Source: Maribacter polysiphoniae
GTDB lineage: Bacteria; Bacteroidota; Bacteroidia; Flavobacteriales; Flavobacteriaceae
Assembly (NCBI RefSeq): GCF_003148665.1
Contig: NZ_QGGQ01000006.1
Location: forward strand, 222,899-286,898
Direction: 5' to 3'
Length of the DNA stretch: 64,000 bases
Shown: piece after piece, positions 27,687-36,172 of the stretch
Layout of the letters: each line of letters begins with the position of its first letter
Numbering within the stretch: the first letter of the stretch is position 1
The notes under the pieces: model-generated
The model's database searches: none
What the model was told of the DNA's origin: nothing
Seen by the model: the letters and a program-made list of their open reading frames with translations, nothing else
Made by a program: the position numbers and the translations under genes

Positions 27687-27757
27687 CCAAAAAACCTAAA
27701 TGGGAGAATACTTCTTAAATATTTTCGATTGATAAAGTAAATTATTGTAAAAAACTT

Positions 27758-27765
27758 TATTTTTG
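27758..27765 (+). promoter_or_regulatory. -7 box of tRNA-Arg
   Basis: TATTTTTG fits TAnnTTTG and lies 15 bp before the tRNA 5' end. The -33 element is not at ideal spacing. Confidence 0.45.
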
Positions 27766-27780
27766 CGATCTTCTTTGACT

Positions 27781-27852
27781 GGCCTCGTAGTTCAATGGAT
27801 AGAATAGAAGTTTCCTAAACTTTAGATGCAAGTTCGATTCTTGCCGAGGCTA
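27781..27852 (+). tRNA. tRNA-Arg (anticodon CCT)
   Basis: A full cloverleaf can be drawn. Acceptor GGCCTCG/CGAGGCT with G-U at the end, D stem GTTC/GAAT, anticodon stem GAAGT/ACTTT with loop TTCCTAA (anticodon CCT at 27814-27816, reading AGG), four-base variable loop, T stem GCAAG/CTTGC with loop TTCGATT, discriminator A at 27852. CCA is not encoded. Confidence 0.93.
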
Positions 27853-28749
27853 CTAATTTTTAAGTGTTCATTTTACCCCTCCCTTACGTCAATCCAAGGT
27901 TCCAAACCTTTGTATTAAATATCTGAAAATTAAAAAGGGATAACAGAAATTTCTTTCTAATTATCCCTTATGGGGGAACGTAACAAACACAACCCTCGTT
28001 GCCTTATAATGAATATGATCAACCCATTATACCCACCTTAAAAATGGTAAGGTCAATGTGGAATAACCCCTATTGTAAGTTTGACCTTTTCCCGGTATTT
28101 CCTTTACCGAGGTTTCGAAAGACTGGATTAATTCGATTACAATACATTATTAACAATCTCAAGTACGACTATAATACCGAAGAGTATCACCAAAGCATAA
28201 CCATTAACCTCCCTTTTCATAGCACTTTTTATTCTTTCGTAACCACCAAACCCAACCTACCAAAATATTCCGTTTTATGTCCTTGACCCGATAGATTGAA
28301 TTTTGACACATCACTTAAAAAAACCGAACCAATAAACAATTCCTCTTGGTTTACAATAGGAGGCAATCCCTTTGCATTATTCTGTCGACCAAAATCCATT
28401 TCCTTTGAACTGTTTCCTCTTAAATACCTCAAGTTCATTAATTTCCCTATTAAAGTCATGTTCAAATTTTATTGTGCAATGGGCAACAGACGCATTGTCT
28501 TACTGATATAACCCCCTATTTTTTAAAAAAAAGGCCCTGTAAACAGGGCCCTTAAACCAACCGACTAATTAAAACCTAAATTACTTTAATCACTATCAAA
28601 ACCCGGGTTGGTTTTATAACTCCACTAGAACCGCCAATTAGATTCCAATGGACTTAAACGGATAAAATGGTTAGTGTTTAGCATAGCATTTATCCTTTAA
28701 GGTTCATCGTTGTTTATCGTTTGAATGCCGTGATAAACAACAATTATAT
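27853..28749. other. Gene-poor region after tRNA-Arg
   Basis: About 900 bp with no convincing protein gene on either strand. Several stop-free stretches exist (for example 28229-28465 minus, 78 codons) but have no family resemblance or promoter. On the minus strand at about 28650-28585 a stretch reads PLESNWRF-stop-WSYKTNPGFDSD-stop just before a terminator. The NPGF ending resembles SusD C-termini, so it may be a relic. Elsewhere the sequence looks like decayed or non-coding DNA. Confidence 0.4.
28523..28550 (-). terminator. Intrinsic terminator, leftward
   Basis: GGCCCTGT (28533-28540) and ACAGGGCC (28543-28550) form an 8-bp perfect stem. Eight A before it give a U tract only for leftward transcription, so it serves a minus-strand transcript coming from beyond 28550. 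Confidence 0.8.
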
Positions 28750-28941
28750 TTATCTTCTACTTTTCATCATGTTATTCAATCTGTATTCACCTTTTGTTTT
28801 CAAAAGCGCCTTCCGTTTTAGTAGGGTGGTCGGCAGAATAATGCAAAGGGTCGTCATAAAAACCAACAAACTGATAACAAAAAAAATATCTACAAAAATC
28901 GTTGTGCTCATAAGTGCTCTATAAAGTATCAAGGTTCCCAT
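28750..28941 (-). CDS. Possible small membrane protein
   Basis: 63 codons with one long hydrophobic helix (STTIFVDIFFVISLLVFMTT) and a strongly basic C-terminal tail (LLKRKALLKTKGEY), so positive-inside topology is sensible. Support for expression is a TAAATTTG box at 28962-28955 placing a start site about 8 bases before the ATG, and a leftward terminator at 28523-28550. No family recognised, and there is no clear -33 box, so it may be a chance frame. Confidence 0.35.
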   Translation of the reverse strand: MGTLILYRALMSTTIFVDIFFVISLLVFMTTLCIILPTTLLKRKALLKTKGEYRLNNMMKSRR

Positions 28942-28954
28942 TTCTAATACAAGA

Positions 28955-28962
28955 CAAATTTA
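28955..28962 (-). promoter_or_regulatory. -7 box for the small leftward gene
   Basis: TAAATTTG on the minus strand, matching TAnnTTTG, 14 bp before the ATG at 28941. No TTG at the right distance. Confidence 0.35.
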
Positions 28963-29141
28963 AGGTGCAGTCATGGCTTAAGGGCTGAAAATTATGGATT
29001 AGAAATATATGTCGTTAAAACGCACATTTTATCGATGAAATACATTGTTAACAAGATTTATCCTACTTTTATGTTTATGAAGCGTATTTCATATATGACA
29101 ATAAACCGTACAAAACACAAATGTGCAGAAAGGGAGGGATT

Positions 29142-30674
29142 CTACTTAAGTAGTTTAACAATGGCTTTTAGCAGCTCATTAAAATCGAATGGTTTGGGCA
29201 CCACAGCATTCATTCCGATTTTTAAGTAGTTATCGATATTATCTTCAAATACATTGGCCGTGACCCCTATAATCGGAATATTCTTGATGTTCTTAAAGGG
29301 AAAGTCACGGATCAATTTGGTAATTTGATCTCCAGAAACATTGGGCAAATCAACATCCATAAGAATAATATCATAGTTGTTGTTGATCACGGTTTCAAAA
29401 ACCATTGCACCATCATTGACCAAATCAATAAAAAACAGATTGGTATCCATAAGGGTTTTGAACAATACCATTTGTGTACGTTCATCATCCTCAACCAATA
29501 ACACCTTGTATTTTCTATCCCCTTTGAGCTTTGTTATATCGACTTTTTTACTCGCTGTATTCCCAATAGGCTTGGAAGCTAAATTCATGGCATAGGTCAA
29601 GGTAACGTCAAAGTAAAAGGAAGAACCTTTGCCCGACTTTGATTCCGCCTTGATCTCACTGCCCATGAGCTCTACCAATCCTTTGACTATAGACAACCCC
29701 AAACCGGCACCCTCTTTTTTACCTTCTTCATTCAATTGGGTGAAACTCTCAAAAACAGAATTCATCTTTTCCGATGGAATTCCAATACCGGTATCATTTA
29801 CCTCAAATCTTAGACTTACCTTATTTGCCCTTTTCTGATTGAGTACTACTTTTAGGGCAATCGTGCCTTTTTCCGTGAATTTTATGGCATTATCGAGTAA
29901 GTTGGTGAGCACTTGGAACAATCGCAACCTATCCCCTTCGATAAATTCAGGTATTTTTTTATCATGATCCATCAAAAATGTAATGGATGTCCCCTTGGTT
30001 TTCGACGTATAGGTAAACGCAATAAGCTCTAGTAATTTCAACAGATTGAATACTTTGTTACGCAGTTGCAACCTACCGGAGGCAATCATGCTTATGCTCA
30101 GGATATCATCGAGCAATAATCGTAAATTGGTATTCGATTCCTTAAGAAAATCAACCATTTGGTGCTGCTCATTATCCAAGTTGGTTTTTTCGAGCAGGTT
30201 GGTTATTGAAATAATACTTGTAAGCGGATTTCTAAGTTCATGGCTGAAATTCTGGATAAAGGCATTTTTAAAACGTTCCCGTTCTTCCAATTCCATATTC
30301 TTAAGAACCACCAATTCCGAATTAATGATAGATTCATTCCGAGCCTGGGCTATTCGTTGATAGGAGACATAATGCTCGGTAAGGTCGTAAATAACCAACA
30401 ACAGGTGGTTGTCTTTCTTGATAATGCGCACATCGGTAATCAATTCCATATCGCGTTCCCCAAGGTGAACGCAATTATAGGTCATCGAATCCTCCGTACT
30501 GTCCAGAATACTTGAGTAGGAAATAAAGAAGGGATGTACGTCATAGATGAACCCACCCTGTTTCAACGTAATGAAAGTTTGATCACTTTCCAGAACCTTA
30601 CCATCCAAGTCTATGACAACAAACTGAATGCTCTGATTTATGTATTGCTCTTTATATTGGCTAAGTAAGGTCAT
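29142..30674 (-). CDS. Hybrid sensor histidine kinase with receiver domain
   Basis: 510 residues, no membrane helix, so cytosolic. N-terminal PAS-like domain (about 10-105), helical linker (105-135), HisKA with phospho-acceptor His145 in QNFSHELRNPLTS, HATPase with N box around Asn262 (NLLDNAIKF), DTGIGIP (Asp294) and GAGLGLSI, then a receiver domain (about 388-508) with phospho-Asp440 in IILMDVDLP. Its start overlaps the Ras-like GTPase stop by 14 bp, so it is translationally coupled to that GTPase. The layout suggests that the GTPase module feeds signal into the kinase, or the reverse. Confidence 0.92.
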   Translation of the reverse strand: MTLLSQYKEQYINQSIQFVVIDLDGKVLESDQTFITLKQGGFIYDVHPFFISYSSILDSTEDSMTYNCVHLGERDMELITDVRIIKKDNHLLLVIYDLTEHYVSYQRIAQARNESIINSELVVLKNMELEERERFKNAFIQNFSHELRNPLTSIISITNLLEKTNLDNEQHQMVDFLKESNTNLRLLLDDILSISMIASGRLQLRNKVFNLLKLLELIAFTYTSKTKGTSITFLMDHDKKIPEFIEGDRLRLFQVLTNLLDNAIKFTEKGTIALKVVLNQKRANKVSLRFEVNDTGIGIPSEKMNSVFESFTQLNEEGKKEGAGLGLSIVKGLVELMGSEIKAESKSGKGSSFYFDVTLTYAMNLASKPIGNTASKKVDITKLKGDRKYKVLLVEDDERTQMVLFKTLMDTNLFFIDLVNDGAMVFETVINNNYDIILMDVDLPNVSGDQITKLIRDFPFKNIKNIPIIGVTANVFEDNIDNYLKIGMNAVVPKPFDFNELLKAIVKLLK

Positions 30675-31158
30675 TCAATAGGGTAGCTAAATGGGTGAAC
30701 ATTTCGTTTACAGCATCCCCGGTTTTTGCACTGGTCAGGTAATTTGCTTCAATATTGTTGTCTTTTAAAAGGCTTTGAAGCTCATCCTGGATTACCAAAT
30801 CAATTTTGTTGCCAACGATGATCAACGGAACATCGGGGGTTTTCTCGGCAACTATTTTTAAATCACTATTCAAATTCTGGAATGTGGAAGGTCGACTTAC
30901 ATCAAAAACGAAGACAACCCCATGGGTTCCCAATAAGTAGGCTTGTCGTATCATTTGTACCTCATCGGTACCTTCAAGGTCCCAAATGATCAGTGAAACG
31001 GAATCATTTTCATTTACCTCAACAATTTTTTTGGTAATATGAACTCCAATGGTCACTTTATATTTATCGGAAAAACTGTCTTTTACAAATCGTTGGATCA
31101 ATGATGTCTTACCGACACCGAAATGACCTAAAATCACAATCTTCTTAGATTTTTGCAT
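30661..31158 (-). CDS. Ras/Rab-like small GTPase
   Basis: 165 residues with all G motifs: G1 GHFGVGKT (11-18), G2 Thr in YKVTIGV, G3 DLEG (60-63), G4 NKID (117-120), G5 TSAK (142-145). It is a single-domain Rab-like GTPase with no lipidation tail, of the prokaryotic Ras-superfamily type. The catalytic Gln that follows DxxG in Rab (DTAGQ) is Thr64 here, so intrinsic hydrolysis is probably weak and a partner GAP is expected. Start set at ATG 31158 rather than the TTG at 31164. It overlaps the upstream gene by 14 bp and the kinase by 14 bp. Confidence 0.9.
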   Translation of the reverse strand: MQKSKKIVILGHFGVGKTSLIQRFVKDSFSDKYKVTIGVHITKKIVEVNENDSVSLIIWDLEGTDEVQMIRQAYLLGTHGVVFVFDVSRPSTFQNLNSDLKIVAEKTPDVPLIIVGNKIDLVIQDELQSLLKDNNIEANYLTSAKTGDAVNEMFTHLATLLNDLT

Positions 31159-31996
31159 TGCCAAAATATTCTGCTAACTTTTTTTGAATCAGTTTACTGC
31201 TTATGGTGTCAACCGGCTGTTCGAGATGACGGCTGGTATAGATAAGATCAAGGTTCATCTCCATGAAATTATGGTAAAAGTCGAAAATAATATCCTGAAC
31301 CTTATCCTTTGCCTTTAAACTATAGGCACCGGAAATCACCACTGCCACATAATAGTTGACGAAGCTTTGTATATGTATATTGTACAGTTCATATTCAATA
31401 AGTTCCAACTCCTGGTTTTTCTGATTAAAAGCATCCTCAACAAAGGTTTTTATGGCCGTGAGCATTCCTGAGATCATTTCCTCATCTATGGTTTCGGTTT
31501 TTGAAAAACTTGCTTTCAACAAACCCGAACCGCGTTCGATCAACATTACCTGTTCAATTTTTTCCCCACCTATATCATCAAGTAATAGCTCCTTTTCCTT
31601 ACTTCCTCCAAAAAACGATCTTAATTTTCTTTTCCATGCAGAAATAAAACTCAATTGGTTATCTATCTTTTCAGATAAAACCTTTATTTCCTGGGCCACA
31701 TATTTTTTGACCATTTTTCCCAACACGGGGTAAAGGGCGTCAACAACTTCGTCTTTGTGGTTTTGGATTTCCTTTTTTAATGTAGCGGTAATAGTCGGTC
31801 CGAGCGTATGCGGAATACTTTTGGTGAACTTATCCAACTGTTCCTCCACAATGGGATCGACCCGTGAGGCGAATTTCTCCCTACTATTATAAGCTTGCTC
31901 CAACAGTTCGATGCGATCGGCAATTTTATCAATATCTTCACGATCCTCTGTGAACAAAATATCCTTAAGGATTTCCAATCTGTCTTTTTCGTTCAT
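31145..31996 (-). CDS. OmpA-associated sensor-type protein linked to small GTPase
   Basis: 283 residues, soluble. N-terminal motif ILFTEDREDIDKIADRIELL, then a helical region with DALYPVLGKMVKKYV, an amphipathic segment (WKRKLRSFFGG), and a C-terminal alpha/beta domain with EQVMLIERGSGLLKASF and EEMISGMLTAIKTFVEDAF. I recall the same order of motifs (LYPVxG; VFLIHRETGLLL; MVSGMLTAI) at the N-terminus of many bacterial OmpA-family proteins. The last domain looks like a roadblock/longin-type GTPase partner. Here the OmpA part is absent. A role as GAP, GEF or scaffold for the adjacent GTPase is inferred from fold impression and overlap. Confidence 0.65.
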   Translation of the reverse strand: MNEKDRLEILKDILFTEDREDIDKIADRIELLEQAYNSREKFASRVDPIVEEQLDKFTKSIPHTLGPTITATLKKEIQNHKDEVVDALYPVLGKMVKKYVAQEIKVLSEKIDNQLSFISAWKRKLRSFFGGSKEKELLLDDIGGEKIEQVMLIERGSGLLKASFSKTETIDEEMISGMLTAIKTFVEDAFNQKNQELELIEYELYNIHIQSFVNYYVAVVISGAYSLKAKDKVQDIIFDFYHNFMEMNLDLIYTSRHLEQPVDTISSKLIQKKLAEYFGNAKI

Positions 31997-32018
31997 TCGA
32001 ACTGCCCTTAAGATCTAT

Positions 32019-32375
32019 TTATTTACTACTGACTTTTTCACCCAATTCAATGAGTAATTTACCCAAGGTTTCCTTGGCAACGCTTTTCTCATCCAAGTCC
32101 TCCATCTTGGTGGCCAAACTGTTTTCCAGGTCGGTTATTCTAATATTCACATCGGTAGAAACATCATCAATTGATTTTCTTAAGTCGGCCCCGACCTCCT
32201 CAATTAAATCCTCCAAGATTTTTTTCTTATTGAGGATGTCTTCCTTTAAAGCTTCAAACTCTGCGTCATAGGTCTGGATATTATCACCAAAAATGAGGTT
32301 TTTTATCGCTTCTATCTTTGAGTCCGGGTCTTGCTTTCCGTGTAGATTAATTACAGGTTTTTGATCCTTTGACAT
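32019..32375 (-). CDS. Small coiled-coil protein of the GTPase module
   Basis: 118 residues, soluble, almost entirely helical with heptads (FEALKEDILNKKKILEDLIEEV; RITDLENSLATKMEDLDE). Near the N-terminus IEAIKNLIFGDNIQTYDAEF resembles the L-x(2)-LLFG/DRE element that opens the 283-residue partner, 22 bp downstream. It is the first gene of the four-gene leftward unit. Probably a scaffold or oligomerisation partner. Confidence 0.65.
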   Translation of the reverse strand: MSKDQKPVINLHGKQDPDSKIEAIKNLIFGDNIQTYDAEFEALKEDILNKKKILEDLIEEVGADLRKSIDDVSTDVNIRITDLENSLATKMEDLDEKSVAKETLGKLLIELGEKVSSK

Positions 32376-32762
32376 GATTGGTTTTATTTAACGGGTTGTA
32401 ATATAGTAATTGGCTATTGCATTCAATCAAATATCGAGCACCTTCAATTTCATCAAAAAATAGGGAATAAAATCCCCTAACAAACGAAATATAGTGTTTT
32501 CGAGCTAGTTTTCAAAGATATAACAAATTAGGTTTCCTATTTTAATTTATCCTTTTTAAACCAATAGTTGTACACTACCTTCCCTTTATATGTAAAAAGT
32601 TACCTCCTTGAAAAAGGCTCCGATCCATTCACGACCACTTATTTGAGAACTAAAGGCACGTAAGACCCATGGTTACTTTCAACAACCTTAGGTTATGCGA
32701 TTTACACTTGGATATAATCATCGTATGCGCATCCCATCTGAGCGTTAGGAAAAGTTATAATC
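32376..32762. other. Intergenic region between the GTPase module and the FAD enzyme gene
   Basis: 387 bp holding the promoter of the leftward GTPase operon (not clearly visible) and a leftward terminator at 32452-32479 for the upstream gene. Nothing else recognised. Confidence 0.5.
32452..32479 (-). terminator. Leftward terminator of the FAD oxidoreductase transcript
   Basis: On the minus strand TAGGG, nine-base loop, CCCTA, then six T (plus-strand A run ending at 32460). Stem is short, and the 3' untranslated part would be about 280 nt. Confidence 0.5.
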
Positions 32763-33932
32763 CTATACGTGTCGCAGATTGAAAATATGATAAATATTTG
32801 CTTTTGCGAATCCTGCACTTCCTGTCAACCCTTTTCTTCCAATCCCGGTAACAACATGGATGTTGTCGTCTATTGTAGCTTGATAAACATCGTCCGTTTT
32901 ACAATGCGAATACAGTCCGTACCACCGTCGCTGTATTTCGTAAGTAGGTAAATCAATGATATTCTTAGCTTCCTGTAGTATGAAATCATCAACATCCATA
33001 TTTAGGTCCGTTCCCAAGGTATTGATCTTGGATACATCAACCGATTGCTGCGATTCCCCAAGAATAACCGACCCATCCATGGCCTGCTTGAAGATGATCT
33101 GCACTCCCCATTTATTATCGGTAGAGTCGAAATCCCCTCTTGAATTAAAACCAGTATATGAAGGACATTCCTGAAACGCCCCATACGTGCGTATTGATCG
33201 GCCCGTTAGTACTGAGCTTGGCAGTTTATAATTCGGTTGCGGCCTGGTCTGCATCATCTGCAATTTTGATACAACGAGGTTACTTTCATTAAACAGTTCC
33301 GGATACAAGGTTTTAAAGTCCGTACCATTACAAATGATAACCTTTGCCGCCGATAATGATTTAGTGTTTGAACATTGTACTTCTATACCGTTTGACAATG
33401 CTATACAGTCGATCACGGTACAATTTGCAAAAAGGACCAAACCCGAAGCCTTAAGGTATTTATGCAATCTATTGATCATTATACGTGGCTCTAGCAGTAT
33501 CTCCTCGGGGAAAAAAAGTCCGGAAGCCACATAATCCTTTTGTAAACCAGGGTAGGAATCAAGACATTTCGATTTGGTCATTAGTATGGAGGGGTAATCG
33601 TTATCACGGTTTATCTGATGCAGTTCCTCTAGCAGTTGCTCCTCTTCGGGGTTGGATGCAAAATATACGCTACCTTCTTGACGTACACTAATATCGAACT
33701 GTTGCTGGATTTCCTTATAAATCCTTAAGCCCTCCCTTCCGAAAAGTTGCCATTTACTGTTCATCCCTGAAGGTACGACCTGCCCGAAGTTACATACCGT
33801 GGCCCCTTGAGGTGTACTATCCTTTTCTATCAAAGCCACCTTCAATCCGATTTCGAGTGCATGATAGGCGTGAAAAGTACCAAGGACCCCTCCCCCTACT
33901 ACAATAAGATCATATTGTGGTTGTATCCTCAT
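32763..33932 (-). CDS. FAD-dependent oxidoreductase, TIGR03364-like
   Basis: 389 residues, DAO superfamily. N-terminal dinucleotide motif DLIVVGGGVLGTFHAYHAL with ALIEKD ending the second strand, the family-type N-terminal segment GATVCNFGQVVPSG, and a C-terminal FAD-contacting GIGRKGLTGSAGFA. This combination fits TIGR03364-type oxidoreductases, often found near phosphonate genes as amine oxidases. No phosphonate genes are in this window, so the substrate (perhaps an aminoalkyl compound) is open. An 18-bp palindrome lies 58 bp upstream. Confidence 0.8.
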   Translation of the reverse strand: MRIQPQYDLIVVGGGVLGTFHAYHALEIGLKVALIEKDSTPQGATVCNFGQVVPSGMNSKWQLFGREGLRIYKEIQQQFDISVRQEGSVYFASNPEEEQLLEELHQINRDNDYPSILMTKSKCLDSYPGLQKDYVASGLFFPEEILLEPRIMINRLHKYLKASGLVLFANCTVIDCIALSNGIEVQCSNTKSLSAAKVIICNGTDFKTLYPELFNESNLVVSKLQMMQTRPQPNYKLPSSVLTGRSIRTYGAFQECPSYTGFNSRGDFDSTDNKWGVQIIFKQAMDGSVILGESQQSVDVSKINTLGTDLNMDVDDFILQEAKNIIDLPTYEIQRRWYGLYSHCKTDDVYQATIDDNIHVVTGIGRKGLTGSAGFAKANIYHIFNLRHV

Positions 33933-34279
33933 ATAATTGCTGATTCGCTTTCAATTTCCTTTGGTGCAGGCCTTAAATATTTTCTTTTATAATATTCAGG
34001 AATATTACATTGAAAATGAATTTTTACAGGTTAAGGGAAGGTTATAAAACAAAACGTAGGAAGTCCATTGTTAAAGTTCGCTTAACCTAACTTTAAAAAG
34101 GACTTTACGGAAGTATCGAAATTTATTTGAAACCTTTGGTGCAGTTGAAGTCCTGACTATGAAAAACATTACGGTTTCGCTTACAACTTTGCTAATCGAT
34201 TTTCCTGTGAATCGTTTACGCACCTACGGTTCGCCCCTAAAGGTGAAGAAAAACAACAAACCAATCCGACCCTTTTCCA
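33933..34279. other. Divergent intergenic region
   Basis: 347 bp between the FAD enzyme gene and the LpxH-like gene. It contains the palindrome at 33990-34007. No ORF, RNA or clear sigma-A promoter was recognised. Confidence 0.5.
33990..34007. promoter_or_regulatory. 18-bp palindrome, candidate operator
   Basis: TAATATTC-AG-GAATATTA, perfect 8+2+8 symmetry, 58 bp upstream of the FAD oxidoreductase ATG. The regulator is not encoded next to it. Confidence 0.5.
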
Positions 34280-35152
34280 ATGAAAAAAAGACCTGTTGAT
34301 GTTGTGGTCATTTCCGATGTACATCTAGGTACCTACGGTTGCCATGCCAAAGAACTATTGAAGTATTTGAAGTCAATTACACCCAATCAGGTCATCCTCA
34401 ATGGGGATATTGTTGACATCTGGCAATTTAGCAAACACTATTGGCCCAAATCGCACATGAAAATCGTTAAGCTCTTATTGGAATGGGTAGCCAAAGGGGT
34501 AAAAGTGCAATACATTACCGGAAACCATGATGAAATGCTTCGAAAATTCGCAGGATTTAGAATGGGTTCGTTCAGTATCGCGAACAAGGTATTACTTAAC
34601 GTTCATGGAAAAAAGGCATGGATATTCCACGGTGATGTCTTCGATGTTACCATGCAGCATTCCAAATGGATCGCCAAACTCGGGGCAATGGGCTACGACT
34701 TCTTGATCCTACTCAACAGTGCCGTAAACCTTATGTCCAAAAAAATGGGCAAAAAACCTATTTCCATGTCCAAAAAAATAAAGAACGGGGTAAAATCGGC
34801 CATTAAATTCATCAGTGATTTTGAGCAGACCGCTGCAGATATCGCCATTGAAAAAGAATTTGATTACGTGATATGTGGTCATATACACCAACCTGTAATT
34901 CGAAAAGTAAACACTTCCAAAGGTTCCGTCATGTATCTAAATTCCGGTGACTGGGTTGAAAACCTTACCGCTTTGGAATACTCCCATGGCAAATGGGAGC
35001 TATACAGCTACGATAATGACATTGCCATACATTCCCGGGATATGGAAGTTTTTGAACCGACCGAATTATTAGAGAAAAATGAACTTTTTGATCGCTTGAT
35101 GCTCGAGTTCCAAACCATTAGCGTTTCTAGCGGTAACGTAAAAACAAAGTAG
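34280..35152 (+). CDS. LpxH-like UDP-2,3-diacylglucosamine diphosphatase family phosphoesterase
   Basis: 290 residues with the calcineurin-like motifs DVHLGTYG, LNGDIVDIW, GNHDE, FHGDVFD and GHIHQP, all metal ligands intact. The family includes LpxH, which cleaves UDP-2,3-diacylglucosamine in lipid A synthesis. This longer subgroup (YP_phosphoesterase type) is often not the housekeeping LpxH, and pairing with a glycosyltransferase 10 bp downstream suggests a glycolipid or polysaccharide function. Soluble or peripheral. First gene of a three-gene operon. Confidence 0.85.
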   Translation: MKKRPVDVVVISDVHLGTYGCHAKELLKYLKSITPNQVILNGDIVDIWQFSKHYWPKSHMKIVKLLLEWVAKGVKVQYITGNHDEMLRKFAGFRMGSFSIANKVLLNVHGKKAWIFHGDVFDVTMQHSKWIAKLGAMGYDFLILLNSAVNLMSKKMGKKPISMSKKIKNGVKSAIKFISDFEQTAADIAIEKEFDYVICGHIHQPVIRKVNTSKGSVMYLNSGDWVENLTALEYSHGKWELYSYDNDIAIHSRDMEVFEPTELLEKNELFDRLMLEFQTISVSSGNVKTK

Positions 35153-35162
35153 GCCGATTTCA

Positions 35163-36170
35163 ATGAAAATACTATACGCAATACAAGGCACCGGCAATGG
35201 CCATTTAAGCCGGGCAAGAGATATTATACCTGAACTGCATAAAAAAAAAGTCAACCTTGATATTCTGGTCAGCGGGACCCAGGCAGACGTTCAAATCCCC
35301 TTTCCCATTACATACCAATTAAAAGGCCTGAGTTTTATATTTGGAAAAAAAGGTGGGGTGGATATGTGGCGAACCTACCTTAAAACGAATTCCGCCAAAC
35401 TACAAAAAGAAATAAAGAGTCTTCCGATTTCCGATTATGACCTGATCATCAATGATTTTGAACCCGTATCGGCCTGGGCATGTAAATTAAAGCATAAAAA
35501 ATGCATTGGTCTAAGCCATCAGGCTGCAGTGATAGCCCCAAACACCCCAAAACCCATCAAAAACGATCTTTTAGGGAAAATGATCTTAAAAAAATATGCC
35601 CCTACCAACCAAAGCTATGGCCTGCATTTTAAGGCCTATGGGGACAAAATATTTACCCCTATCGTTCGTCGGGAAATCAGAAATACGAAAAGAACCGAAG
35701 GCAATTATTATACGGTATATCTGCCCTCCTACAGCGATGAAAAAATATTGAGGATTCTTTCCAAATTGAAAGGCGTGCATTGGGAAGTTTTTTCGAAACA
35801 TACCGATACGGACTTCTTTTACAAAAATATAACCGTTCGTAAAATCAATAATGAAGCTTTTATCCACAGCATGGCCCATTGCAAGGGCATTCTTTGTGGC
35901 GCGGGATTTGAAACCCCTGCGGAGGCCCTACATCTAGGGAAAAAATTGATGGCAATACCGATGAAAGGTCAATATGAACAACAATGCAATGCAGCGGCCC
36001 TAAGGGAAATGGGGGTTCCCATAATGAAATCATTAAAGCTAAAACATTTGGAAACCTTGGAAGATTGGATAGAAATGGACAACACGATCAATATTCACTA
36101 TCCCGATATTACGGCCAATATTGTTGATCAGATCCTTCAAGAAGCTACCGTCGACCAAATGGACTATTAA
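35163..36170 (+). CDS. GT-B glycosyltransferase family protein
   Basis: 335 residues in the MurG/UGT-like GT-B fold. N-terminal glycine loop YAIQGTGNGHLSRARDIIPEL, middle FTPIVRREIRN linking to the second Rossmann domain, and the nucleotide-sugar binding end HCKGILCGAGFETPAEALHLGKKLMAIPMKGQYEQ. Acceptor and donor unknown. Cotranscribed with the phosphoesterase upstream and the GH1 gene 2 bp downstream. Confidence 0.85.
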   Translation: MKILYAIQGTGNGHLSRARDIIPELHKKKVNLDILVSGTQADVQIPFPITYQLKGLSFIFGKKGGVDMWRTYLKTNSAKLQKEIKSLPISDYDLIINDFEPVSAWACKLKHKKCIGLSHQAAVIAPNTPKPIKNDLLGKMILKKYAPTNQSYGLHFKAYGDKIFTPIVRREIRNTKRTEGNYYTVYLPSYSDEKILRILSKLKGVHWEVFSKHTDTDFFYKNITVRKINNEAFIHSMAHCKGILCGAGFETPAEALHLGKKLMAIPMKGQYEQQCNAAALREMGVPIMKSLKLKHLETLEDWIEMDNTINIHYPDITANIVDQILQEATVDQMDY

Positions 36171-36172
36171 AT

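Noticed and set aside
27999..28286. 95-codon plus-strand frame after tRNA-Arg
   Set aside because: Composition unlike neighbouring proteins, overlaps other stop-free frames, no promoter or recognised motif.
28229..28465. 78-codon minus-strand frame
   Set aside because: No family match, no promoter box, located beyond a leftward terminator; probably chance or decayed DNA.
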